12,485 nt of DNA. Source: Giesbergeria sp. (lineage in GTDB: Bacteria > Pseudomonadota > Gammaproteobacteria > Burkholderiales > Burkholderiaceae_C). The stretch is from positions 1 through 12,485 of the forward strand of contig JAGNUJ010000044.1 in assembly GCA_017987055.1 (NCBI GenBank), given 5' to 3'. This document shows, one piece after another, positions 1-6,217 of this stretch. The stretch's first letter is position 1, and every line of letters starts with the position of its first letter. The notes beneath the pieces were generated by a model. The model was not told the DNA's origin. It ran no database searches and saw only the letters and a program-made list of their open reading frames with translations. A program made the position numbers and the translations under genes.

Positions 1-1943
1 GACTGCGGCTGGCCGGTCAGGATGGCGGCGTAGTTGGTGGTGTTGGACAGCACCTTTTTGACGTAATCGCGCGTCTCGCTGAACGGCACGTTTTCTGCCC
101 AGATGGCGGCGTCTAGCACCGGGCCTTCGCGCCATTTGCGCGGGCGGCCAGGGCCAGCGTTATACGCAGCCGCTGCCATAGGCATCGAGCCGGCAAAGTC
201 GTCCAGCGCCAGCTTCAAATACGCGGTGCCGATGGTGATGTTGGTGTCGCGGTCGTTGATTTGGTTGGCGGTGAAGTTGCTCAGGCCGATTTTTTTCGCT
301 GTCCAGCGCGCCGTCGCTGGCATCACCTGCATCAGACCCGACGCGCCAACACCGGAGCGCGCGTCCATGATGAAGCGGCTTTCTTGCCGAATCAGGCCAT
401 ACACATAGGCCGGGTCGAGGCCAATGTTGTGGCTGCGCGCTACCACTGTGCTTTGGTAGGGCATCGGAAAGCGCTGCGAATAATCGGCCGCGCCGGTGGT
501 GCGCTCGCTGGTATTGATGCAGCGATCCCACACCTCGTGCTGGCAGGCCAAGTCGGCAGCGGCCAGCAGCTCGCGCTCGGCCATGCCGCCGGGGTGGTGC
601 AAGTTGGTGGCGTAATTCCACTCGCGCACGCCTTCGCTGCGCAGGCCGATCGAGATGGCGTACAGCGCTCGGCTCAGCGCTGGGTTGGCGCGCGCTTGCG
701 CCTTTTCTTGCGCTGTCAGCGGTGCGGGGGCGGGTGGTACGGTGATGCGCTGACCCAAGTCTTCTAGGGCTAGCTGCTCATAAAAACCGCGCTGGCTGGC
801 AATGCTTTGCAGCAGTTGCTGCGCTTGGGCGCGCTGCGCATCGCTGGGCTTGCCGTGCAACAAGGCACGCGCTTTCCAATACACCCAGGCGCTATCGCTG
901 CGGCCTTCGGCGCTCATGGCGTCGATGGCGTGGCGCACGGCTTTCCAGTCGCCAGCGCGCAAGGCGGTGCGGGTTTTCCAGCCCAGCAGCTCGTCGTTCA
1001 AATCGCTGTCTTTGGCGACTTTGTTGAAGTAACCCATCGCTGCGGGCGACAAACGAAACGCCGCTTGCTTGCCAATCACGCCCCACGTCCAGTTGCGCTC
1101 TTCGGGGGTCAGCTGACCGCCCCATTTGTTTTCGAGCAAATCGGCCGCGCTGTCCGGGTCGCTGCTGGCCAAGCGAATCAGCCCCAGCACCATCAGCTCT
1201 TGGCGCGGGCGCGAGGCGGCGGTGGCGCGGCTGCGCAAATATTTGCTTGGGTTGCTGTGCAGCTCGCTGACCTCGGTCAGCATCTCGGGCGCGACGATGG
1301 TGACGGCATCGCGCGCGGCGCGCAGGCGGTTGCCCTCTACCGCCAGACGCGCCTTGCGCCAGACGTCCAGCGCCGAGATTTGCTTAGCGGTGAACAGCTC
1401 GCCGGCGGCGTGGGTGCAGCCGTCGTCGGCATTGCGCTGGCCGTACCAGTTGCTGCGCACTTGTTCAATGGCCGGGGCGGGCATGGTGGTGCCCATGTAC
1501 TGAATCGTCAGCGCGTAGCACTGCACTTCGCGGTCGTCGGACATGCGGTAGTGCGGGTGCTGGTCAGAAAAGCGCTCCCAGTCGCGCCGCTGGCCCAGCA
1601 GCAGCAGCCAGTCGTTGCGCAGCCGGTCTTCTTGGTAAGTGCCGGCATAGCGCTGCAAGAAGGCGGATACTTCGGCTTCGCTGGCCTCGTCCAAGCGGGC
1701 GCGCAGCTCCCAGTAGGCCGCCCACGGCTCCAGTGCGTGGCCTTGGGCTTGGGGTAGCAAAGCGGTCAGCCGTTTGCGGTCAGACTTGCGAAAGGCTTGC
1801 TGCATCTCGACCAAGGTGGCATCGCCTTGGGTCTGTGCAGCAGACACGCTAGTCTGCGCCGTCTGCTGGGCAGACAAAGGAAAAGCAGCGGTGGCGAGCG
1901 CCGCACAAGCCGCCAATGGTGTCAAAATTTTGAGCAGTTGCAT
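1..1943 (-). CDS. slt: Soluble lytic murein transglycosylase, 3' end missing
   Basis: Partial gene: 647 codons are visible and the frame is still open at the left edge, so only the extreme C-terminus is probably missing. Family role: cleaves the MurNAc-GlcNAc bond of peptidoglycan in the periplasm, leaving 1,6-anhydroMurNAc ends. The N-terminus has one Lys, a hydrophobic stretch and a likely signal peptidase I site near residue 25 (PLSA then QQ), followed by a Gln/Thr/Ser/Ala-rich linker. A LAAC at residues 10-13 resembles a lipobox but sits very close to the N-terminus. Residues ~45-480 look helical, as in the Slt70 superhelical region. The catalytic domain shows GLIRQESRF with the likely catalytic Glu521, then GLMQVMPATA (536-545), AAYNAGPGRPRKW and ETRDYVKKV. 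The start at 1943 is set by the signal peptide; I see no good Shine-Dalgarno. It diverges from the folate gene with 14 bp between start codons. Family assignment is firm. Confidence 0.93.
   Translation of the reverse strand, partial: MQLLKILTPLAACAALATAAFPLSAQQTAQTSVSAAQTQGDATLVEMQQAFRKSDRKRLTALLPQAQGHALEPWAAYWELRARLDEASEAEVSAFLQRYAGTYQEDRLRNDWLLLLGQRRDWERFSDQHPHYRMSDDREVQCYALTIQYMGTTMPAPAIEQVRSNWYGQRNADDGCTHAAGELFTAKQISALDVWRKARLAVEGNRLRAARDAVTIVAPEMLTEVSELHSNPSKYLRSRATAASRPRQELMVLGLIRLASSDPDSAADLLENKWGGQLTPEERNWTWGVIGKQAAFRLSPAAMGYFNKVAKDSDLNDELLGWKTRTALRAGDWKAVRHAIDAMSAEGRSDSAWVYWKARALLHGKPSDAQRAQAQQLLQSIASQRGFYEQLALEDLGQRITVPPAPAPLTAQEKAQARANPALSRALYAISIGLRSEGVREWNYATNLHHPGGMAERELLAAADLACQHEVWDRCINTSERTTGAADYSQRFPMPYQSTVVARSHNIGLDPAYVYGLIRQESRFIMDARSGVGASGLMQVMPATARWTAKKIGLSNFTANQINDRDTNITIGTAYLKLALDDFAGSMPMAAAAYNAGPGRPRKWREGPVLDAAIWAENVPFSETRDYVKKVLSNTTNYAAILTGQPQ
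1831..1875. repeat. Phased GTCTG/CAGAC pentamers
   Basis: Five copies of GTCTG or its complement CAGAC start at 1831, 1841, 1852, 1861 and 1871, about one helical turn apart, and can pair as short hairpins. They lie in the slt codons just after the signal peptide and 83-127 bp upstream of the divergent cyclo-ligase start. CAGAC on the slt strand reads Gln-Thr, so a Gln/Thr-rich linker could explain most of the pattern. Confidence 0.4.
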
Positions 1944-1957
1944 AAGGGAATTATCCG

Positions 1958-2530
1958 ATGGACAAAGCCGCCCTGCGAAAAGCCTTGGTGCAAGAGCGCC
2001 TGAACCTGCCCGACCGCCTCGCGCGCGCCGACTTGTTGCAGCAGGTGCTGCGCTTTTGGCTGGTACACCGCCCCGACACGGTGATTGGTGCCTATTGGCC
2101 AATCAAAGGCGAGTTTGACCCGCTGCCGGCGCTGCACCGCTGGAAGGAGGACGGCGAGCTGCTCGACGAGCCGCAACTGCGCCGCATCGCGCTGCCAGTG
2201 ATCAACAAACAGCACAAAACGCTGACTTTTCACGCGTGGTATCCCGGCTGCCCGATGGAAGAAGACGCCTACGGCATACCCAAACCCAAAGACACCGAAC
2301 TCATCGTGCCAACGCTGCTGTTGGTGCCCTGCGTGGGTTACGCAGCGGGCGGTTACCGGCTGGGCTACGGCGGCGGCTTTTACGACCGCACGCTGGCGAC
2401 GCTGCAGCCGCTGCCGTTCACTGTCGGGCTGGGTTATACGAATGGCTATGTGGACGACTTCACGCCCGAAGCGCACGACCTGCCGCTCGATGCCATCTTG
2501 AATGACAACGGCGTGGTGTGGCCTATCTGA
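1958..2530 (+). CDS. ygfA: 5-formyltetrahydrofolate cyclo-ligase
   Basis: A 190-residue cytoplasmic enzyme of the MTHFS family, which uses ATP to convert 5-formyl-THF to 5,10-methenyl-THF and so returns this storage or inhibitory folate to one-carbon metabolism. The sequence shows the N-terminal ALRK helix start, GAYWPIKGEFD around residues 44-54, and the family signature GGYRLGYGGGFYDR at 131-144 (ATP/phosphate-binding glycine loop), preceded by LLVPCVGY. Length is normal. The ATG at 1958 is preceded by AAGGGAA, an acceptable ribosome-binding site about 7 bases upstream. Its promoter must lie inside the slt coding region, because slt starts 14 bp away on the other strand. The 3' end overlaps the convergent unknown gene by 8 bp. 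In some proteobacteria this gene follows 6S RNA; no such RNA can sit in this gap. Confidence 0.95.
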   Translation: MDKAALRKALVQERLNLPDRLARADLLQQVLRFWLVHRPDTVIGAYWPIKGEFDPLPALHRWKEDGELLDEPQLRRIALPVINKQHKTLTFHAWYPGCPMEEDAYGIPKPKDTELIVPTLLLVPCVGYAAGGYRLGYGGGFYDRTLATLQPLPFTVGLGYTNGYVDDFTPEAHDLPLDAILNDNGVVWPI

Positions 2531-2939
2531 ACTGCTTGCGCAAAAACGGCTTGTGGCGCTCGATGTGCGCCATTTGTGCTTCAACAATCGTGCCGCCCAA
2601 GTTTTCGCCATCGCCATTGAGCACCTCGTTGGCGTAGCGCAGGGCGCGCGCCACCACTTCGGCCTCAGTCACGCCCTGAGCAGCTGCCAACTCCACGGCA
2701 ACGCGGCGCATAGCGCGCTGCGACAGCATCCACATCGCGCCAAACGCATCCCACGCGGCGGCAGCTTCTTGGGATTTTTCGCGCTCGGCAAGGATTTCAT
2801 TGAGCGGCTTGGCCAGAATTTCTTGCAGGCTATCGACCCGCTCTTGCAGGTTTTCTGCACGCTCTTGCCATTGGGCGGCGCTGCCTTCGGGCGGTGGCAG
2901 CGCAGCTGCGCTCAGCGAGGCCAAAAACTCGGTGCTCAT
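2523..2939 (-). CDS. Unknown coiled-coil protein coupled to queC
   Basis: A 138-residue protein I do not recognise. Residues ~20-65 are rich in Glu, Gln, Leu and Ala with heptad-like spacing ([15 protein letters not shown]), suggesting a coiled coil. The C-terminal half is also helical and ends in a basic tail ([12 protein letters not shown]). There is no signal peptide, membrane segment, cysteine pair or obvious catalytic motif. The chosen ATG at 2939 overlaps the queC stop as ATGA, the usual arrangement for translational coupling; an in-frame extension to 3005 would lie wholly inside queC and is unlikely. The stop overlaps the convergent cyclo-ligase gene by 8 bp. Codon use resembles its neighbours, so recent transfer is not suggested. 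It looks like a real gene, with cytoplasmic location and unknown function. Confidence 0.8.
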   Translation of the reverse strand: MSTEFLASLSAAALPPPEGSAAQWQERAENLQERVDSLQEILAKPLNEILAEREKSQEAAAAWDAFGAMWMLSQRAMRRVAVELAAAQGVTEAEVVARALRYANEVLNGDGENLGGTIVEAQMAHIERHKPFLRKQFR

Positions 2940-3646
2940 ACGGCGCCAACCTCTTGTCCACGGTAACCGGCCCAGCCGCGCGCCCGCAGCGCGCAAGCCG
3001 GGCAAGCGCCGCAGCCATAACCCCAGTCGTGGCGCTGGCCACGCTCACCTTGGTAACAGGTGTGCGTGTCTTCGACAATCAAGTCCACCAGCGCCTGTCC
3101 GCCCAACGATTCAGCCATGCGCCAAGTGGCGGCTTTGTCGATCCACATCAGCGGCGTTTCAATGCGCAGGCGCTGCGCCAGCCCCAGGTTCAGCGCCAGT
3201 TGCATCGCCTTCATGGTGTCGTCGCGGCAGTCCGGGTAGCCTGAAAAATCGGTCTCACAGACACCCGTCACCAACACCTGCAAGCCGCGCCGATAGGCTA
3301 GCGCACCGGCCAGCGTCAAAAACAGCAGATTGCGCCCCGGCACAAAGGTGTTGGGCAAACCATCGGCCTGCATGGCAAACGCCACGTCCTCGGTCAGCGA
3401 CGAGCCGCCCATCTGGCGCAGCACGTCAAGGCTGAGCACATGGTCTTCGCCTAAAAACGGCTCCCATTGCGGAAAACGCTCGCGCAGCCGCGCCAGCACC
3501 ACGCTGCGCGCCTGCATCTCCACGCTGTGGCGCTGGCCGTAGTCAAAGCCCAAGGTTTCAACGCGCTCATAGCGCTCCAAGGCATGGGCCAAGCAGGTGG
3601 TGGAGTCCTGCCCACCAGAGAAAAGAACGAGTGCGGTGGTATGCAT
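2936..3646 (-). CDS. queC: 7-cyano-7-deazaguanine synthase
   Basis: A 236-residue enzyme that uses ATP and ammonia to convert 7-carboxy-7-deazaguanine to preQ0, on the route to queuosine at the wobble base of GUN-decoding tRNAs. The PP-loop SGGQDS (10-15) activates the substrate by adenylation. FDYGQRH (34-40) and VPGRNLLF (102-109) are family motifs. C-terminal Cys197, Cys212, Cys215 and Cys218 form the expected zinc site; the gap between the first two is somewhat longer than in E. coli as I remember it. The ATG at 3646 is chosen over an in-frame start at 3691 because homologues begin just before the PP-loop. The downstream unknown gene overlaps its stop as ATGA. No queD, queE or queF lies in the window. 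Confidence 0.95.
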   Translation of the reverse strand: MHTTALVLFSGGQDSTTCLAHALERYERVETLGFDYGQRHSVEMQARSVVLARLRERFPQWEPFLGEDHVLSLDVLRQMGGSSLTEDVAFAMQADGLPNTFVPGRNLLFLTLAGALAYRRGLQVLVTGVCETDFSGYPDCRDDTMKAMQLALNLGLAQRLRIETPLMWIDKAATWRMAESLGGQALVDLIVEDTHTCYQGERGQRHDWGYGCGACPACALRARGWAGYRGQEVGAV

Positions 3647-3653
3647 GGGGTGA

Positions 3654-3690
3654 TTAAAACGCTTTTGTGCAAACCCTACACTTGGGCGCA
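3654..3690 (+). promoter_or_regulatory. Candidate sigma70 promoter, possibly leaderless cca
   Basis: TTAAAA at 3654-3659 and TACACT at 3677-3682 are separated by 17 bp. Each matches the -35 and -10 consensus at four of six positions. A start seven or eight bases after the -10 would fall at about 3689-3690, on the cca ATG, which has no visible Shine-Dalgarno. This is an inference from a weak match. Confidence 0.35.
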
Positions 3691-4958
3691 TGAAAATTTA
3701 CATGGTCGGCGGCGCGGTGCGCGATGGGCTGTTAGGGCGTGCGGTCAGTGACCGCGACTGGGTGGTGGTGGGCGCAACGCCCGAGCAAATGCTGGCGCAG
3801 GGCTTTTTGCCGGTGGGGCGCGATTTTCCGGTGTTTCTGCACCCCAAAACGCGCGAGGAATATGCGCTGGCACGCACCGAGCGCAAAAGCGGGCGCGGTT
3901 ATCGCGGCTTTGTGGTGCAAACCTCGCCCGAGGTGACGCTGGAAGAAGACTTGGCGCGGCGCGATCTCACTATCAATGCGATAGCTGCCAGCGCAGACTG
4001 GGCAAGCTCTAGAGACATTTTTGACCCTTATAACGGCCAGCGCGACCTGCAACAGCGCGTTTTGCGCCATGTGACCGATGCGTTTCGCGAAGACCCGGTG
4101 CGCATCCTGCGCGTGGCACGGTTTGCGGCGCGCTTTACGGATTTTTCCGTGGCGCCCGAGACGATGGCATTGATGCGCGAAATGGTGGCGCACGGCGAGG
4201 CCGACCATCTGGTGGCCGAGCGCGTCTGGCAAGAACTGGCGCGTGGGTTGATGGAAGAACAACCGTCGCGCATGTTCGAGGTGCTGCGTGATTGCGGCGC
4301 GCTGGCCGTGGTGCTGCCTGAAGTCAACCGCCTGTGGGGCGTGCCCCAGCGCGCGCAGTACCACCCGGAAATCTGCACCGGCATCCACCTGATGATGGTG
4401 CTGGACATGGCCGCGCGCCTGGATGCACCGCTGGCGGTGCGCTTTGCCTGCCTGACGCACGACTTGGGCAAGGCGACCACGCCGGCGCACGTGCTGCCGC
4501 GCCACATCGGCCACGAGCAGCGCAGCGCGCAGTTGCTCAAAGGGCTGGCGGCGCGGCTGCGCGTGCCGGTGGACTGCCGCGAAATAGCCGACGTGGTGGC
4601 GCGCGAGCACGGCAACATCCACCGCAGCGGCGAACTGAATGCCGCCGCACTGGTGCGGCTGCTGGAGCGCTGCGACGCTATCCGCAAGCCCGAGCGCTTT
4701 GCCGACATTTTGCTGGCCTGCGAGTGCGACGCGCGCGGGCGATTGGGCTTGGAAGAATCGCCCTACCCGCAGCGCCAGCGGCTGGGCGATGCGCTGCTGG
4801 CGGTGCAGTCGGTTGCTACCAGTGTGATAGCTGCTAGCGCAGCAGCAGCGGGCGTTACAGGCCAAAAAGTCGGTGAATTGATCCACGCGGCGCGGGTCAA
4901 GGCGGTGGCGGCGTGGTTGGCGGATACTTCCGCGCCAACGCCCGCACCTGCCACCTAA
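3690..4958 (+). CDS. cca: Multifunctional CCA-adding enzyme / tRNA nucleotidyltransferase
   Basis: A 422-residue class II enzyme that builds or repairs the 3' CCA end of tRNAs without a nucleic acid template. The nucleotidyltransferase head has [10 protein letters not shown] (7-16) and the metal-binding pair Asp21 and Asp23 (DRDW). [10 protein letters not shown] (90-99) and [10 protein letters not shown] follow, then the nucleotide-selecting segment [18 protein letters not shown] (132-149). A C-terminal HD domain carries THDLGK with His257 and Asp258, as in the bifunctional proteobacterial form with added phosphohydrolase activity. The ATG is fixed by homology ([12 protein letters not shown]). 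Copies of a palindromic repeat occupy codons 94-113 and about 376-394; the first coincides with a longer turn between LTINA and DPYNG than in E. coli. The gene diverges from queC by 43 bp and its stop is one base from that of trxC. Confidence 0.96.
   Translation: MKIYMVGGAVRDGLLGRAVSDRDWVVVGATPEQMLAQGFLPVGRDFPVFLHPKTREEYALARTERKSGRGYRGFVVQTSPEVTLEEDLARRDLTINAIAASADWASSRDIFDPYNGQRDLQQRVLRHVTDAFREDPVRILRVARFAARFTDFSVAPETMALMREMVAHGEADHLVAERVWQELARGLMEEQPSRMFEVLRDCGALAVVLPEVNRLWGVPQRAQYHPEICTGIHLMMVLDMAARLDAPLAVRFACLTHDLGKATTPAHVLPRHIGHEQRSAQLLKGLAARLRVPVDCREIADVVAREHGNIHRSGELNAAALVRLLERCDAIRKPERFADILLACECDARGRLGLEESPYPQRQRLGDALLAVQSVATSVIAASAAAAGVTGQKVGELIHAARVKAVAAWLADTSAPTPAPAT
3969..4026 (+). 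repeat. Intragenic palindromic repeat, copy 1 (in cca)
   Basis: Carries AGCTGCCAGCGC at 3983-3994, one mismatch from the core AGCTGCTAGCGC shared by the other clear copies, followed by a degenerate second arm (AAGCTCTAGAG) and ending in ATTTTTGACC. It reads [16 protein letters not shown] in frame. The left end overlaps codons for the conserved LTINA, so the true left boundary is uncertain. Confidence 0.6.
4815..4869 (+). repeat. Intragenic palindromic repeat, copy 2 (in cca)
   Basis: Has the exact core AGCTGCTAGCGC at 4829-4840. It matches copy 1 at 22 of 26 positions through its left part and is read in the same frame (IAASA). The right arm is strongly degenerate. It lies in the C-terminal region of Cca after the HD domain, where the protein becomes Ala-rich and weakly conserved. 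Confidence 0.6.
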
Positions 4959-4959
4959 A

Positions 4960-5397
4960 TCACACCTGCACCGACTGCACCCAGCGCACGATGTCAGCAG
5001 CGCCCAGCGCACCCGAAATGCGCGCTGCTTCTTTGCCATTTTTGAACAGCACCATCGTCGGAATGCTGCGGATGTGGTAGGGCGCGGCCAGCTGTGGGAG
5101 CGCTTCGGTGTTGAGTTTGGCCAGACGAAAATGCGGCTCTAACTGCGCGGCGGCTTGGGCAAAGGCCGGCGCCATCTGCCGGCACGGGCCGCACCACGGT
5201 GCCCAAAAATCGACCAGCACCGGAATGTGGTTGCGCTGCAATTGCTTGGCAAAGCTGGCGGCGTCCAGCTCCAGCGGCGCGCCAACAAACAGCGGCTGGT
5301 GGCAGCTGCCGCAGTCGGGCGCGTTGGTGAGTTGCTCGGACTGCACGCGGTTGGTGGTGTGGCAGTGCGGGCAAACGATGTGCGGGGCTTGGGTCAT
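4960..5397 (-). CDS. trxC: Thioredoxin 2 with N-terminal zinc domain
   Basis: A 145-residue cytoplasmic disulfide reductase. It has the features that set TrxC apart from TrxA: an N-terminal zinc ribbon with Cys9-x2-Cys12 and Cys29-x2-Cys32, then a thioredoxin fold with FWAPWCGPC (active-site Cys69 and Cys72) and the cis-proline segment IRSIPTMV. Length is normal. The ATG at 5397 is preceded by GGAGAA with about 9 bases of spacing, and the zinc-binding motif begins eight residues later, so the long upstream in-frame extension to 5676 is rejected. It follows the histidine kinase gene on the same strand after 52 bp and may be the last gene of the tyrS-glmU run, or have its own promoter. In E. 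coli trxC belongs to the OxyR regulon; I see no convincing OxyR site here. Confidence 0.95.
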   Translation of the reverse strand: MTQAPHIVCPHCHTTNRVQSEQLTNAPDCGSCHQPLFVGAPLELDAASFAKQLQRNHIPVLVDFWAPWCGPCRQMAPAFAQAAAQLEPHFRLAKLNTEALPQLAAPYHIRSIPTMVLFKNGKEAARISGALGAADIVRWVQSVQV

Positions 5398-5449
5398 GGT
5401 GGTTTTCTCCAGCGAATAGGTCACAACATCAGGCCACAGTCGTGCAAAT

Positions 5450-6217
5450 TCAAGTGGAAAAACACACGCTGACGGTGCAGCCCGCGCCCGGCGCGGCGGT
5501 GGCGCTGGCATCGCCGCCGTGGCGCTGGGCGATGGCGCGCACCGCCGCCAAGCCCGTGCCGACACCGTCAAATTCCGCCTCGCGGTGCAGGCGCTGAAAC
5601 ACGCCAAACAGCCCCGCCGATTGCGCTGGGTTAAAGCCCACGCCGTTGTCTTGCACGCGCAGCACCAGATGGCCATCGGCGCTGTGCTCTGCGGTGACGG
5701 CGATACGCGCCGGATCGCGCCCTCGGGTGAATTTCAGCGCGTTGCCCATTAATTCAGCCAACAACTGGCGCAGCAGCGCCGCGTCGCCATGCACGCTGGG
5801 CAAATCGGGTGCAATGTGCCATTGCACGGCGCGCTGCTGCGCCTGCGCTTGGGCGGCCAGCGCGGCTTGCACCTCGTGCGCCAGTGCGGTGAGCGCCACC
5901 GGCTGGCGCTGCAGCGGCGTGCGGGCAATGTGTGACAGGCTCAGCAGGCCGTCCAGCATCCGGCCCATGCGCCGCGCCGATTGGTCCATGGTGGTCAAAA
6001 ATTCTTGCGCCTCTTGCAGCGCTTGGCCTTGCAGGCCGGCGTCGTGCAGCAGCTCGGCCACCAGCGGGCCATACGAGGTGATGTGGCGCAGCGGCGCGCG
6101 CAGGTCGTGCGAGACGGCACGCAAAAACTCCTCTTGCGCAGCGCGCAATTGCGCCAGTTGGGCACGCAGTTGTTGCACCTCTGCGGCAGTGTCTGCTGCT
6201 GTCTCGGTCATGGTCAT
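5450..6217 (-). CDS. Soluble histidine kinase without sensor domain
   Basis: A 255-residue kinase with only a transmitter module. Residues ~13-30 form a short Gln/Leu/Ala coiled coil leading into HisKA with the phospho-acceptor His37 in VSHDLRAPLRH. The HATPase domain has the N box (LAELMGNALKF, Asn159), G1 box (DNGVGF, Asp190), F box (LFGVFQRLH) and a G2 box GVGTGLA. No membrane segment, PAS, GAF, HAMP or receiver domain is present. The SHDLRAPLR style resembles kinases found in phytochrome and hybrid systems. The ATG at 6217 overlaps the glmU stop as ATGA, so translation is probably coupled; a second ATG at 6211 is possible. No response regulator gene lies within the window. All catalytic motifs look intact, so it should autophosphorylate; its signal and partner are unknown. 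Confidence 0.88.
   Translation of the reverse strand: MTMTETAADTAAEVQQLRAQLAQLRAAQEEFLRAVSHDLRAPLRHITSYGPLVAELLHDAGLQGQALQEAQEFLTTMDQSARRMGRMLDGLLSLSHIARTPLQRQPVALTALAHEVQAALAAQAQAQQRAVQWHIAPDLPSVHGDAALLRQLLAELMGNALKFTRGRDPARIAVTAEHSADGHLVLRVQDNGVGFNPAQSAGLFGVFQRLHREAEFDGVGTGLAAVRAIAQRHGGDASATAAPGAGCTVSVCFST

Noticed and set aside
760..795. CTAGGGCTAGCTGCTCATAAAAA in slt, resembling a repeat end
   Set aside because: It encodes GFYEQLALEDLG, which fits native Slt sequence; the match is limited to a GCTAGC palindrome.
807..1757. 316-codon plus-strand frame opposite slt
   Set aside because: The slt frame on the other strand is continuous and has catalytic motifs; this frame is Ala/Gly/Gln/Val-rich with no domain.
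1922..2617. 231-codon minus-strand frame opposite the cyclo-ligase gene
   Set aside because: It overlaps a gene with clear family motifs and also the start of slt; the composition is shadow-like.
3288..3320. GGCTAGCGC in queC resembling the repeat core
   Set aside because: It codes for the normal AGALAYRRG segment of QueC, and the flanks do not extend the match.
3732..5039. Long 435-codon open frame on the minus strand opposite cca
   Set aside because: It is rich in His, Arg, Gln and Ala with no domain, and lies antisense to a clearly real cca; this is typical of GC-rich shadow frames.
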